From: Pseudomonas chlororaphis
Lineage (GTDB): Bacteria; Pseudomonadota; Gammaproteobacteria; Pseudomonadales; Pseudomonadaceae
Length of the DNA: 64,000 nt
Direction of reading: 5' to 3'
Assembly: GCF_000783395.1 (NCBI RefSeq)
Contig: NZ_JSFK01000015.1
Coordinates: 62,001-126,000 of the forward strand
Shown here: in pieces, positions 23,254 to 33,234 of the stretch
Layout of the letters: each line of letters begins with the position of its first letter
Numbering within the stretch: position 1 is the first letter of the stretch
The notes under the pieces: model-generated
What the model was told of the DNA's origin: nothing
What the model saw: only the letters and a program-made list of their open reading frames with translations
Database searches by the model: none
Made by a program: the position numbers and the translations under genes

Positions 23254-25299
23254 ATGAGTTTGCTCAATATCGGGATGTCGGGACTGTCGGCCAGCCAGTC
23301 CTCTTTGGCTACGACAGGCAACAACATTGCCAACGTCGACACCGCCGGTTATTCACGCCAGCAAACCGTGCAGGGCACCAAATCCTCGCAGCAGTACGGC
23401 AGCGTTTTCATCGGCACGGGCACGACCCTGGCTGACGTACGCCGGGTCTACAACTCCTACCTGGAATCCCAACTGCACACGGCGACCTCGCTCAACAGCG
23501 AAGCGGCGTCGTACCTGGCGCAGGCCACGCCGCTGGATTCCACGTTGTCCGACACCAACACCGGCCTGACCGGTGTGCTGCAAAAGTTCTTCACGACGAT
23601 GCAGGGCGTATCGACGTCTGCGACCGATGACACCTCGCGCCAATCGGTGCTGACCGGTGCGCAGGCGCTGACCAGCCGCTTCAACTCCATCGCCAAACAG
23701 CTCAACGACCAGAACACCACCATCAACGGCAGCCTTGGCGACATGGCGGCCCAGGTGAACAAACTGGCCACCTCGATTGCCAACCTGAACCAGAAGATCG
23801 GCGAGATCTCCACCAGCGGTGGTGCGCCGAACGATCTGCTCGACAGCCGTAATGAAGCCGTACGCCAGTTGTCCGAGCTGACCGGCGCGCAGGTCGTCGA
23901 GCGCGGCACCAGCTTCGACATCTACGTCGGTAGCGGCCAGCCCCTGGTCATTGGCAACTCCGCCAACTCCCTGAGCACCGTGCCGCTCAAGGATGACCCA
24001 TCGCGCATGGGCATCCAGATGGATCGCGGTTCGAGCACCATCGACATCACCTCGGTGATCAGCGGTGGCGAAATCGGTGGTCTGCTGACTTATCGCAAAG
24101 AAGTTCTCGATCCGTCGCTCAATGAGCTGGGCCGAGTGGCGCTGGTGATCGCTGATCAGGTCAACAGCCAGCAAGCCCAGGGCATCGACAAAAACGGTGA
24201 CTTCGGCGCAGCGCTGTTCAACAACATCAACAGTGCCGCGCTGATCAGCCAGCGCAGCATCGCGAAGGACGGCAACAGCGCAGGTTCGGGCAACCTCGAT
24301 GTGACCATCAAGGACAGCGGCAAGCTGACCACCAGCGATTATCAGGTCACGTTCACCAGCGCTACCGACTACTCGGTCAAGCGTTCCGACGGCACCGATC
24401 TGGGCACCTTCAGCACCACGACCAACCCGCCGCCAGTGATCGATGGTTTCACCCTCGCGCTGAAGGGTGGTGCGTTGAGCGCCGGTGACAGCTTCAAAGT
24501 GACGCCGACCCGCAATGCGGCCGCGAGCATCCAGACGGTGCTCACCGATCCGAAGAAAATTGCTGCGGCCGGTCCGTTGACCGGTGTCGCCAGCGCCAAC
24601 GGTCTGGGCAATTACACCCAGCCGACGCTCAGCTCCAAAATCGATATCTACAACCCGACTGCCCAGGCTGACATGCAGGCGGCGCTGAAGAATTCGACGC
24701 CGGTCAAACTGGTGTTCGGTGACGTCACCGGTGGCAGCCAGTCTTACACCTTTGTCGATGCCAAGGGCGGCCTCATCAGCAGCGGCACCATCGTGCCCGG
24801 TCAATCGAACACGCTGGACCTGAAAGTCGGCATCGTCGATGCCAGCGGCAACCCGGTACTGGACACCAGCGTCACGCCGAACGTGCAGAAAACCTTCTCG
24901 GTGCAGACCACCGTTGGCGGCACGCCGAAGCCTGGCGAAACCTTCACCATGAACCTGACCGGTGCGGCGTCGTCGGACAACCGCAACGCGCAAGCGCTGG
25001 TTGGCCTGCAGACCAAGCAGACGGTCGATACCGGCTCGGCGAGCAAAGGCATCAGCCTGACCGACGCCTACAACAAGCTGGTGACCAACGTCGGTACCAA
25101 GACCGCTCAGGGCAAGTCCGATATCACCGCAACCACGGCGATTCTGGATAACGCCAAAGACGCGCGCGACTCGCTGTCCGGGGTCAACCTGGATGAAGAA
25201 ACCGGCAACCTGGTCAAATACCAGCAGTACTACACAGCGTCTTCGCAGATCATCAAAGCTGCGCAGGAAACTTTCGCCACGCTGATCAACAGCCTTTAA
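23254..25299 (+). CDS. flgK: Hook-filament junction protein FlgK (HAP1)
   Basis: A 681-residue first junction protein between hook and filament. N-terminal LLNIGMSGLSASQSSLATTGNNIANVDTAGYSRQ and C-terminal SGVNLDEETGNLVKYQQYYTASSQIIKAAQETF are the conserved helices. It is over 120 residues longer than Salmonella FlgK; the extra sequence is in the variable middle, as usual in Pseudomonas. A 657-residue antisense frame is a codon-bias shadow. flgL follows 13 bases later. Confidence 0.96.
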   Translation: MSLLNIGMSGLSASQSSLATTGNNIANVDTAGYSRQQTVQGTKSSQQYGSVFIGTGTTLADVRRVYNSYLESQLHTATSLNSEAASYLAQATPLDSTLSDTNTGLTGVLQKFFTTMQGVSTSATDDTSRQSVLTGAQALTSRFNSIAKQLNDQNTTINGSLGDMAAQVNKLATSIANLNQKIGEISTSGGAPNDLLDSRNEAVRQLSELTGAQVVERGTSFDIYVGSGQPLVIGNSANSLSTVPLKDDPSRMGIQMDRGSSTIDITSVISGGEIGGLLTYRKEVLDPSLNELGRVALVIADQVNSQQAQGIDKNGDFGAALFNNINSAALISQRSIAKDGNSAGSGNLDVTIKDSGKLTTSDYQVTFTSATDYSVKRSDGTDLGTFSTTTNPPPVIDGFTLALKGGALSAGDSFKVTPTRNAAASIQTVLTDPKKIAAAGPLTGVASANGLGNYTQPTLSSKIDIYNPTAQADMQAALKNSTPVKLVFGDVTGGSQSYTFVDAKGGLISSGTIVPGQSNTLDLKVGIVDASGNPVLDTSVTPNVQKTFSVQTTVGGTPKPGETFTMNLTGAASSDNRNAQALVGLQTKQTVDTGSASKGISLTDAYNKLVTNVGTKTAQGKSDITATTAILDNAKDARDSLSGVNLDEETGNLVKYQQYYTASSQIIKAAQETFATLINSL

Positions 25300-25312
25300 G
25301 GAGTCGTAATTC

Positions 25313-26881
25313 ATGCGCATTTCCACCGCCCAGTATTACGGAACGCAAGCTTCGGACTATCAGCGTAACTTCAACAAGGCTGTCGCCACCGCCAGCGAGG
25401 CGAGCAGCCTGCAGCGCATCACCAACGCCTCCGATGATCCGATCGGCGCCGGTCGGTTGCTGCAACTGGGCCAGCAGGCCGCGATGCTGGATCAGTACAA
25501 GACCAACGTCGACACCACCACAAATTCGTTGAATGTGCAGGAGTCCACGCTGGATTCCATCACCACCGCACTGGCGCGTGCCAAGGAACTCGCCCTGGCC
25601 GCCAACACCGGCACGCGCACCGACAAGGATCGCCAGGCTTACGCTTCGGAACTGAGTCAGATCCAGCAACAAGTGCTGGGCCTGATGAACTCCAAGGATG
25701 CCAACGGCAACTACATGTTCTCCGGTTCGAAGACCGATACCGCGCCGTACTCACAGAATGCCGACGGCACTTACACCTACAACGGTGACCAGACCACGAT
25801 CAACCTGGGCATCGGCGACGGTATGACGGTCGGCACCAACACCACCGGTTGGGATGCCTTTCAGCAGACCATCAACACCGGTCGCACCAGCACCAACATG
25901 ACGGCTCCGGCAGTGGATGACGGCCGTGTCGTGCTGTCCAGCGGTACCGTCGGCAATGTTGCCACCTACAACTCCAAGTTCTCCGGTGGTCAGCCGTACA
26001 CCGTCAGCTTCGTCAGCAGCACCCAACTGCAAATCACCGATGCGCTGGGTAACGACGTGACGGCCGAAGCCAGCCAGAACGGCGCGATCGTCAACACCAC
26101 CGGTACCAACCAGACGGTCAGTTTCCGTGGCGTCGACCTGAAGCTGAACATCAACCTGAAAACGGGTGACACCAACCCGGACGCGGTCATTGCCGGGCAC
26201 AGCTTCCAGTTGTCGACCCAACCTGACTCGTTCACCACCGCGCGCAGCCCGGGCAACCCGTCTACTGCGGTGATTACCGGTTCGACCATCACCGACCAGT
26301 CGGCCTATACAAACGCCTTCCCGCAAGGCGGCGCGGTGCTCAAGTTCACCAGCGCTACGGCGTTCGATCTGTATGCGGCGCCAGTCACTGCAGACAGCAA
26401 ACCCGTGTCGTCCGGCACCGTGGCTGGCGGCAACGCGACCGCTGCGGGCGTGACTTTCGCGCTGGGCAACACACCGGCCGCTGGCGATCAGTTCTCGATC
26501 CAGCCGAACAATCACCAGACCCAGAACGTGCTCGACACGCTGGGCCAGATGATTACGGCATTGAATATGCCGATCGACGGTGATGATGTTGCCAAGCAGA
26601 AGTTTCAGGGTGTCATGGAGTCGGGTCTCGGCAATATCGACGCCGCCACCAACCAGATTGGCGCTTCTGTCACCACCATTGGTGCCCGTGGCCAGGCGCT
26701 GGAAATGCAAACCGCGACTAACCTCAGCTTGAGCACCGCGAACACCACGACCCAGGGCTCGATCCGTGATTCGGATCCCGCCGAAGTCATGACCCGCCTG
26801 ACCCTGCAGCAGACCATGTTGCAAGCCGCGCAGTTGGCGTTCAGCAAGATCAGCCAGTTGGGTCTGTTCAACAAGATCTGA
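25313..26881 (+). CDS. flgL: Hook-filament junction protein FlgL (HAP3)
   Basis: A 522-residue second junction protein. It starts MRISTAQYYGTQASDYQRNF, has the flagellin-like N-terminal helix QRITNASDDPIGAGRLLQLGQQ, and ends in a C-terminal helix rich in LTLQQTMLQAAQLAFSKISQLGLF. It is about 200 residues longer than Salmonella FlgL, with the extra length in a surface-type variable middle. It is the last gene of the flgF operon; a GC hairpin follows before the glycosylation island. Confidence 0.95.
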   Translation: MRISTAQYYGTQASDYQRNFNKAVATASEASSLQRITNASDDPIGAGRLLQLGQQAAMLDQYKTNVDTTTNSLNVQESTLDSITTALARAKELALAANTGTRTDKDRQAYASELSQIQQQVLGLMNSKDANGNYMFSGSKTDTAPYSQNADGTYTYNGDQTTINLGIGDGMTVGTNTTGWDAFQQTINTGRTSTNMTAPAVDDGRVVLSSGTVGNVATYNSKFSGGQPYTVSFVSSTQLQITDALGNDVTAEASQNGAIVNTTGTNQTVSFRGVDLKLNINLKTGDTNPDAVIAGHSFQLSTQPDSFTTARSPGNPSTAVITGSTITDQSAYTNAFPQGGAVLKFTSATAFDLYAAPVTADSKPVSSGTVAGGNATAAGVTFALGNTPAAGDQFSIQPNNHQTQNVLDTLGQMITALNMPIDGDDVAKQKFQGVMESGLGNIDAATNQIGASVTTIGARGQALEMQTATNLSLSTANTTTQGSIRDSDPAEVMTRLTLQQTMLQAAQLAFSKISQLGLFNKI

Positions 26882-26886
26882 CGGTT

Positions 26887-26910
26887 AACGGGCGCGTGAG
26901 CGCCCGTTTG
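26887..26910 (+). terminator. Hairpin after flgL
   Basis: AACGGGCGC and GCGCCCGTT arms with a 4-base loop stand a few bases after the flgL stop. The following T tract is short (TTTG), so termination may be partial. Confidence 0.55.
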
Positions 26911-26962
26911 CTCCATCCTTCAAGTAATGTTTTTTAGCGGTTTCCAGGGCTCGCTTTACCGA

Positions 26963-26989
26963 GCGGGCTCGTACCGCCTGTGAGCCCGC
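26963..26989 (+). repeat. Stem-loop abutting the glycosyltransferase start codon
   Basis: GCGGGCTC (26963-26970) pairs with GAGCCCGC (26982-26989), ending one base before the GTG at 26991. It occupies the place where a ribosome site would be, and no good Shine-Dalgarno sequence is visible there. Confidence 0.5.
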
Positions 26990-26990
26990 C

Positions 26991-29900
26991 GTGAATTCAC
27001 TCCCTCTCGTCAGCCTTGTCATTCCCGCCTTCAATCCACGCTTTTTCGAGCGTGCTTTGCGCAGTGCCGTCAGCCAAGGCTATGGCCATCTGGAAATCAT
27101 CGTTTGCGATGACAGTCGTGGCGTCGAGATCGAAACCATCGTCTCGAATGTCAGCGAGGAGAGCGGCGTCGCCGTGCGTTATGTACGCAACCCGCGCACG
27201 TTGGGCCTGGTCGGCAACCTGAAAGCCTGCCTGGATCAGGCGCAGGGCGAATTCATCAAGTTCCTGTGTGACGATGATCTGCTCTATTCCGCCTGTATCG
27301 AGCAGCAGGCGCACGAGATGCGCCGTGCCGAGGTCAGTCTGGTGCTGGCCCAGCGACTGCTCTGGGACGCGAACGACATCATCCTGCCTGCGCGTCTGGA
27401 AAACACCTCGCTGTCGCCGGTCAGTGGCCTGTTCAAGGGTGACGATCTACTGGCGATATTTGAAAAATTCCCGGTCAATGTTCTCGGCGGATTCAGCAAC
27501 GCGCTGTTTCGCCGCGCGGACGTCGCCGAGTTGCTGCCGGCCTTGACCGAGGAGGGCGGCGGCTTTGTCGCCAGCCTGGATTTCGCCTTGTATATCTGCC
27601 TGCTGCGACGCGGCAACCTGGCGGTATCGAACAATGTGCTGAGCGCTGAGCGTCTTTATCCGGAGCGGCTGAGCGCGCAGCAATCGATGAAGGACGCGAT
27701 GGACGTCGAGCGCGAGTGGCTCTCGCAAATGCTCAAGGTCCGCAGCGGTGAGTCGGCGCCGGCGCCAGGCTGGGTGCGTTACATCCCGCTGGCAAAGGCT
27801 GATGAGTCGCCAAGGGTTTGGGATGAGCTGCCGTTGAGTCGCACCCTGGGTTCCCGGCAGAGCCGCCAGGAGTGTGGCGTCGGGGTGGACAGCCTGAGTT
27901 TTGGCGAACTCTATTCGCAATGGCTGGAGTGCCGGGTGCTGACCGAAGGCCAGCGCAAGATGCTGCCGGAAACCATCGCCGGTTGGTCGCACCAGCCGCG
28001 GATTGTGCCGGTCATCATCGACGACAAAGGCAGTCGCGCCGGTGTGGAGCGTACGCTGGAGGCCCTCGCCAATCAGGATTACCCGGCGGAGCTGGTGCTG
28101 GTACTGTCCGCGTCCTGCTCTGAAGCGGAGCTGGATGGACGCGTGTTTCGACTGCCGCTGCAAGACGACGGGCTGGAGCAGCTCAATAGCTTGCTGCCGC
28201 AACTGGAAGGCGCCGACTGGTTCTACCTGCTGCAACCCGGTGATCGCCCGGTGGCCACGGCGTTGCTGATCATGGCCGACCGCATCGCGCATTCGCGGTC
28301 CTTCACCTGCCTGTACAGCGACGAAGGCAGTCTGCGCAATGGCGAGTCGGCAGAGCCTGCGTTCAAACCGGATTTCAACCTCGATCTCATGCGCAGCTAT
28401 CCCTACGTCGGGCGGGCTCTGGCGTTCAAGCGCGAGCGGGTTCTGGAGTTGGGAGGCCTGGCGTCTGACTTCGCGCAACTGGCACCTCACGACCTGCTCT
28501 GGCGCATGGTCGAGAGCGACGGCACGCAGGTGATCGGGCATATCGCCGAAGTGTTGCTCGAATCGAAATTCGATCTGTCCCAGTGGCTCACTGATCCGGG
28601 TGTTCTGGAGCAGAATCCACGGGTGCTCGATGCGCATCTGCAGCGCCTCGGGATTACCTACGAAACCCGACGTGAGGGCAGTGAGCTGCTCAATCGGGTC
28701 GACTATCGTCATGCCCGACGCCCGTTGGTTTCGGTGATCATCGTTGCTCAGGATCAGACGGCCGCCTTGCAGCGTTGTGTCGAAACGCTGCTGGAAAAGA
28801 CTGCCTACACCGAGTACGAAATTATCTTGGTCGATAGCGGCAGCGAAACCGCCGAGGCACAGGCCTGGCTCGACGGCATGGGACAATTGGGCGGTGAGCG
28901 GATTCGCGTGTTGCGCTGCCTGCAAAAGCACAACCCCGCCGCCATTCACAACTTTGCCGTGAGCCAGGCGCGTGGCGAATATGTGTTGCTGCTCAATGCT
29001 TTTGCGGTGATCACGCAAGCTGATTGGCTCGATGAATTGCTCAATCATGCGCAGCGTCCCGAAGTCGGAGTGGTCGGCGCCAAGTTGTACGACCCGGATG
29101 GCGGGATCTTGCATGCCGGGCTGATTCTCGGCTTGCAGGGGCCGGCCGGGCTGCCGTTTCTGGGGCAGCCGATGCAGTCGGAGGGCTATATGTTCCGACT
29201 GCAGGCGGTGCAGGATCTGAGCGCCGTCGGCGGTGACTGCCTGATGGTTCGCAAGTCGGTCTTCGAGGAAGTCGCGGGGCTCGACGATCAGGACTTGAAG
29301 GTCGCCTACAACGTCGTCGATCTCTGTCTGCGTGTCGGTCGCGAAGGTTACCTGGTGGTGTGGAACCCACATGCCAGGCTGGCGCTGGGCACCCGCCCGA
29401 GCACCGTGGCCACGAGCGAAGAGCAACAACAGCACGAGCGCGAGCAGGATACTTTTTACCAGCGCTGGTTGCCGCTGATTGCGCGCGATCCGGCCTACAA
29501 CGTCAACCTTGTGCTACAGGGTATCGGGGCCACCAACTTCAGCCTCGAACCGGGCCTGCTGAGCGGCTGGCGTGCGTTTTCCAAGTCGAGCCTGCCCAAC
29601 GTCCTCGTGGTGCCGATCAACGCGTCAGCCATCGGCCATTACCGCATGAGCCAGCCGATGATCGAGCTGGAGGCGGCCAACCGGGTCGAAGGGCGCATCT
29701 GTTACGGCTTGCCGTCGATCGTCGACATCGAGCGTCAGGCGCCCGACGTGATCGTGCTGCAGGGGCGCTACTCGGAGCACGCCATCGATGAAATCCCGCC
29801 GCTGAAAAAGTATTTCAGCGCCCGGCGTATTTTCGAACTGGATGACTATGTCATCGACGTTCCTCATCGCAATGCCCACATCCGCAACATGCCGAACAAG

Positions 29901-30584
29901 CAGGACATGGAGCGCATGGTGCGTCGGGCGATCGGCCTCTGTGATCGCGTGGTGGTGTCGACGCAACCATTGGCCAATGCGCTGTCGGACATGCACCACG
30001 ACATTCGTGTGGTGCCGAACATGCTCGCCAAAGATCTCTGGAGCAACCTGCGCAGCCAGCGGCGTACGTCAAAGAAGCCACGGGTCGGTTGGGGCGGTGG
30101 CACCAGCCACCACGGCGACCTGGCAGTGATCGCCGAGGTGGTTCGCGAGTTGGCCAATGAAGTCGACTGGGTGTTCTTCGGTATGTGCCCGGATGACCTG
30201 CGGCCGTACATGCATGAGTTCCACGGGGTGATCCCGCTCGACGTGTATCCGGCGAAACTGGCCAGCCTCAACCTCGATCTGGCCCTGGCACCGCTGGAGT
30301 TTCACATCTTCAACGACTGCAAGAGCAATCTGCGGCTGCTGGAGTACGGCGCTTGCGGCTACCCGGTGATCTGCACTGACACCGAAGCCTATCGCGGCTA
30401 CCTGCCGTGTACGCGGGTCAAGACCAACACCACCGATGAGTGGCTGCAGGCGATTCGCATGCACCTGGCCGATCCTGATGCCAGTTACCGCATGGGCGAC
30501 GAGTTGCGTGAGGTGGTGCTGCGCGATTACGTGTTGCGTGGCGATAACCTGCGCTACTGGGAAAATGGCTGGCTGGCGGACTGA
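26991..30584 (+). CDS. Giant multidomain glycosyltransferase (flagellin glycosylation)
   Basis: A 1197-residue cytosolic protein. It has an N-terminal GT2 domain (about 5-240; PLVSLVIPAFNPRFFERALR, DXD-like LCDDD), then a degenerate GT2-like segment (about 330-560) and a further GT2 domain (about 575-830; PLVSVIIVAQD) where the usual DXD position reads LLNAFA. A C-terminal GT-B domain resembles GT4 (about 870-1190; NLRLLEYGACGYPVICTDTEA). The middle module is paralogous to the C-terminal half of the protein at 37046-39970. Its place between flgL and fliC matches the Fgt-type enzymes that glycosylate flagellin in Pseudomonas. It starts at a GTG with no clear ribosome site. The sugar it transfers is unknown. 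Confidence 0.8.
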   Translation: MNSLPLVSLVIPAFNPRFFERALRSAVSQGYGHLEIIVCDDSRGVEIETIVSNVSEESGVAVRYVRNPRTLGLVGNLKACLDQAQGEFIKFLCDDDLLYSACIEQQAHEMRRAEVSLVLAQRLLWDANDIILPARLENTSLSPVSGLFKGDDLLAIFEKFPVNVLGGFSNALFRRADVAELLPALTEEGGGFVASLDFALYICLLRRGNLAVSNNVLSAERLYPERLSAQQSMKDAMDVEREWLSQMLKVRSGESAPAPGWVRYIPLAKADESPRVWDELPLSRTLGSRQSRQECGVGVDSLSFGELYSQWLECRVLTEGQRKMLPETIAGWSHQPRIVPVIIDDKGSRAGVERTLEALANQDYPAELVLVLSASCSEAELDGRVFRLPLQDDGLEQLNSLLPQLEGADWFYLLQPGDRPVATALLIMADRIAHSRSFTCLYSDEGSLRNGESAEPAFKPDFNLDLMRSYPYVGRALAFKRERVLELGGLASDFAQLAPHDLLWRMVESDGTQVIGHIAEVLLESKFDLSQWLTDPGVLEQNPRVLDAHLQRLGITYETRREGSELLNRVDYRHARRPLVSVIIVAQDQTAALQRCVETLLEKTAYTEYEIILVDSGSETAEAQAWLDGMGQLGGERIRVLRCLQKHNPAAIHNFAVSQARGEYVLLLNAFAVITQADWLDELLNHAQRPEVGVVGAKLYDPDGGILHAGLILGLQGPAGLPFLGQPMQSEGYMFRLQAVQDLSAVGGDCLMVRKSVFEEVAGLDDQDLKVAYNVVDLCLRVGREGYLVVWNPHARLALGTRPSTVATSEEQQQHEREQDTFYQRWLPLIARDPAYNVNLVLQGIGATNFSLEPGLLSGWRAFSKSSLPNVLVVPINASAIGHYRMSQPMIELEAANRVEGRICYGLPSIVDIERQAPDVIVLQGRYSEHAIDEIPPLKKYFSARRIFELDDYVIDVPHRNAHIRNMPNKQDMERMVRRAIGLCDRVVVSTQPLANALSDMHHDIRVVPNMLAKDLWSNLRSQRRTSKKPRVGWGGGTSHHGDLAVIAEVVRELANEVDWVFFGMCPDDLRPYMHEFHGVIPLDVYPAKLASLNLDLALAPLEFHIFNDCKSNLRLLEYGACGYPVICTDTEAYRGYLPCTRVKTNTTDEWLQAIRMHLADPDASYRMGDELREVVLRDYVLRGDNLRYWENGWLAD

Positions 30585-30613
30585 CCGGTTCCAATCGTTG
30601 AAACAGCTCGATG

Positions 30614-30650
30614 AAAGGGATGAGTCCGGTGACGGATTCATCCCTTTTTT
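30614..30650 (+). terminator. Terminator after the first glycosyltransferase gene
   Basis: AAAGGGATGA (30614-30623) pairs with TCATCCCTTT (30638-30647) and continues into a T tract. It implies that rfbF and following genes have their own promoter in the 190-base gap. Confidence 0.85.
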
Positions 30651-30839
30651 CATGGCTGCACGTCCTGCGACACGCAGCGCACCGAGCTGGCGCGTTTCCT
30701 GCAAGTCCCCCTCAAATCGCCATAAAACGAGCGCTCGCGGTCATTGCCCCTGCGCCCGAAACGGCAGAAAGGTTTAGCCAGAAGGCCGCAACGCTCAAGA
30801 AAGCGAAGCGCAGCGCTGTGACGAACGAGAGGGGAGAGG

Positions 30840-31613
30840 ATGAAGGCAGTTATTTTGGCGGGTGGCCTGGGCACGCGCATCAGTGAAGAGTCGCACCTCA
30901 AGCCCAAGCCGATGATCGAGATTGGCGGCAAGCCAATTCTCTGGCACATCATGAAGCAGTACTCCGCCCACGGCATTCACGACTTCGTGATTTGCCTGGG
31001 CTACAAGGGGTACGCGATCAAGGACTTCTTCGCCAACTACTTCCTGCACACCTCCGACGTGACCTTCGACATGCGCGAAAACCGCATGGACGTTCATCAG
31101 AATTACAGCGAGCCATGGCGCGTGACGCTGATCGATACCGGTGAAGAAACAATGACCGGTGGCCGCCTGGGGCGAGCCGCGCGCTATCTGGAAAATGAAG
31201 AAGCCTTCTGCTTCACCTATGGCGACGGCGTTTCCGATTTGAACATCAGCGCGTTGGTCGATTTCCACCTGACTCACGGCAAACTGGCCACCGTCACCGC
31301 CGTGCAACCGCCGGGACGCTACGGTGCGCTGGATCGCGAAGGCGACCGGGTGCTGGGGTTCACCGAGAAGCCACGCGGCGACGGTGGCTGGATCAACGGC
31401 GGCTTTTTCGTGCTGTCGCCCAAGGTCCTGCCGCTGATCGAAGGCGATTCGACGTCGTGGGAATCCGGTCCGCTGGACGGCCTGGCCGCGCGCGGTGAGC
31501 TGATGGCGTTTCAGCACGATGGTTTCTGGCAACCCATGGACACCCTGCGCGACAAGAACCACCTCGAAGCCCTGTGGCAGAGCGGGGAGGCCCCATGGAA
31601 GCAATGGGACTGA
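30840..31613 (+). CDS. rfbF: Glucose-1-phosphate cytidylyltransferase
   Basis: RfbF (DdhA) joins CTP and glucose-1-phosphate to give CDP-glucose. The 257-residue protein begins with the nucleotidyltransferase signature [30 protein letters not shown] and has the family blocks [14 protein letters not shown] and [15 protein letters not shown]. It opens a run of tightly coupled genes and overlaps rfbG by 19 bases. A ribosome site GAGGGGAGAGG precedes the ATG. Confidence 0.95.
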   Translation: MKAVILAGGLGTRISEESHLKPKPMIEIGGKPILWHIMKQYSAHGIHDFVICLGYKGYAIKDFFANYFLHTSDVTFDMRENRMDVHQNYSEPWRVTLIDTGEETMTGGRLGRAARYLENEEAFCFTYGDGVSDLNISALVDFHLTHGKLATVTAVQPPGRYGALDREGDRVLGFTEKPRGDGGWINGGFFVLSPKVLPLIEGDSTSWESGPLDGLAARGELMAFQHDGFWQPMDTLRDKNHLEALWQSGEAPWKQWD

Positions 31614-32677
31614 GCGCGGATTTCTGGCGCGGCAAACGCGTTCTCGTCACCGGGCATACCGGTTTCAAAGGCAGCTGGCTGACCCTGTGGCTGCAAAGCC
31701 TCGGCGCGCAAGTCAGCGGCTTTTCCCTGGATCCGTCGACCGAGCCGAGCCTGTTCGAGCTGGCGCGCGTGCACGAGGGCATCAATGATCAGCGTGGCGA
31801 TCTACGTGATCTCGGCGCCTTGCTGGAAATCATCGCCGACACCGAGCCGGAGATCGTTCTGCACCTGGCGGCTCAGCCGTTGGTGCGCGAAGGCTATCGC
31901 GATCCGCTCGGCACTTACTCCAGCAACGTCATGGGCACGCTGAACCTGCTCGAAGCGATTCGTCAGGTCGGTTGCGTGCGTGCCTGCGTGCTGGTCACCA
32001 CCGACAAGGTCTACGCCAACAAGGAATGGCTGTGGCCGTACCGTGAAGACGAAGCCCTCGGTGGTCACGATCCTTACAGCAGCAGCAAGGCCTGCTGTGA
32101 ATTGCTCGCACAGTCGTATGCCGCATCGTTCTTCCCGGCCGACAAGTACGCCGAACACGGCTTGGCCCTGGCCACCGCGCGTGCTGGCAACGTCTTGGGC
32201 GGCGGTGATTTTGCCCCCGAGCGACTGATTCCCGACGTGCTCAAAGCCTGGACCGCAGACGAACCGGTGACCCTGCGTTACCCGCAAGCCGTGCGCCCAT
32301 GGCAGCACGCGCTGGAGCCGCTGGCCGGTTACCTGCAACTGGCCGCCGGCCTCTACGAGCAAGGCCCGGAATACGCCGGGGCGTGGAACTTCGGCCCTGG
32401 TGAAGCGGACATGTGCAGCGTCGGCGAAGTGGTCGAATTGCTCGCCAGTCGCTGGCCGCAAGCGCGTGGCTTGCGCATCGAACCGAGTGAACTGCACGAG
32501 GCAGGCCTGTTGCGTCTGGACAGCAGCCGCGCGCGCCAAGTGCTCGGCTGGCAGCCACGCTGGACCTTGCAGGCATGCCTGACCCAGACCCTCGACTGGC
32601 ATCTGGCGTGGCAGAACGGCGATGACATGCGCGCCGTTACCCTCGGCCAATTGAACCTGTACCGAGGCGCGCTGTGA
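31595..32677 (+). CDS. rfbG: CDP-glucose 4,6-dehydratase
   Basis: RfbG (DdhB) converts CDP-glucose to CDP-4-keto-6-deoxyglucose with bound NAD. The 360-residue short-chain dehydrogenase has the Rossmann motif [10 protein letters not shown], the Thr of [14 protein letters not shown], and the catalytic YSSSKACCE (YxxxK). The ATG at 31595 follows GGGGAGG within the rfbF 3' end; a longer frame from 31574 lacks a ribosome site. The product is the branch point for dideoxy, branched and amino CDP-sugars. Confidence 0.95.
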   Translation: MEAMGLSADFWRGKRVLVTGHTGFKGSWLTLWLQSLGAQVSGFSLDPSTEPSLFELARVHEGINDQRGDLRDLGALLEIIADTEPEIVLHLAAQPLVREGYRDPLGTYSSNVMGTLNLLEAIRQVGCVRACVLVTTDKVYANKEWLWPYREDEALGGHDPYSSSKACCELLAQSYAASFFPADKYAEHGLALATARAGNVLGGGDFAPERLIPDVLKAWTADEPVTLRYPQAVRPWQHALEPLAGYLQLAAGLYEQGPEYAGAWNFGPGEADMCSVGEVVELLASRWPQARGLRIEPSELHEAGLLRLDSSRARQVLGWQPRWTLQACLTQTLDWHLAWQNGDDMRAVTLGQLNLYRGAL

Positions 32678-33234
32678 GTGAGTTTTCCCTGAAAGCGTTG
32701 CCGCTGGCCGGATTGTTCAGCGTCCGGCACAAACGTTTTGAAGACCAGCGCGGGCACTTCGCCCGGCTGTTCTGCGAAGGCAGCCTGAGTGCGTTCGGCA
32801 GCGAATTCCATATCCGCCAGATCAACCATTCCTGCACCCGCGAGAAGGGCAGTGTGCGTGGTTTGCATTATCAGAATGGCAATGCGCCGGAAGCCAAACT
32901 GATCACCTGCCTGCGCGGTGAAGTGTGGGACGTGGCGGTGGACCTGCGTCCGGATTCCGAAACCTTTCTGCACTGGCACGCCGAGCACCTGAAGGCCGGT
33001 GATGGCCGCAGCCTGTTGATCCCGGCCGGCTTCGCCCATGGTTTCCAGACCCTCACCGACGATGCCGAATTGCTTTACCTGCACAGTGCCGATTACACGC
33101 CGGAGCATGAGGGCGGTCTGTCGGTGAACGATCCACGGCTGGCGATTGCCTGGCCGTTGCCTGTCAATAATTTGTCAGCGCGTGATTCCAGCCATCCCGC
33201 GCTCGATCAACACTTTGCTGGAGTGCGTCTATGA
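32674..33234 (+). CDS. dTDP-4-dehydrorhamnose 3,5-epimerase family protein
   Basis: A 186-residue RmlC-like cupin. It has RGHFARLFCEG, INHSCTREKGSVRGLHYQ with the catalytic-base His, and AVDLRPDSETFLHWHAEHL. In this operon the substrate should be the CDP-4-keto-6-deoxyhexose from RfbG, epimerised at C3 and/or C5. It starts at a GTG overlapping the rfbG stop by 4 bases and overlaps the next gene by 4 bases. Confidence 0.88.
   Translation: MSEFSLKALPLAGLFSVRHKRFEDQRGHFARLFCEGSLSAFGSEFHIRQINHSCTREKGSVRGLHYQNGNAPEAKLITCLRGEVWDVAVDLRPDSETFLHWHAEHLKAGDGRSLLIPAGFAHGFQTLTDDAELLYLHSADYTPEHEGGLSVNDPRLAIAWPLPVNNLSARDSSHPALDQHFAGVRL

Noticed and set aside
19976..25326. Long minus-strand ORFs (642, 487 and 657 residues) opposite flgG-flgK
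   Set aside because: All lie opposite conserved flagellar genes, have no ribosome sites, and show His/Arg/Gly-rich composition typical of shadow frames.
27447..29435. 662-residue minus-strand ORF opposite the glycosyltransferase
   Set aside because: Plus strand carries glycosyltransferase domains with standard motifs; the antisense frame has none.
30700..30745. Possible FliA promoter upstream of rfbF (GCAAG followed by GCCATAAA)
   Set aside because: The spacer is one base short and the -10 element matches poorly, so it is not better than chance.
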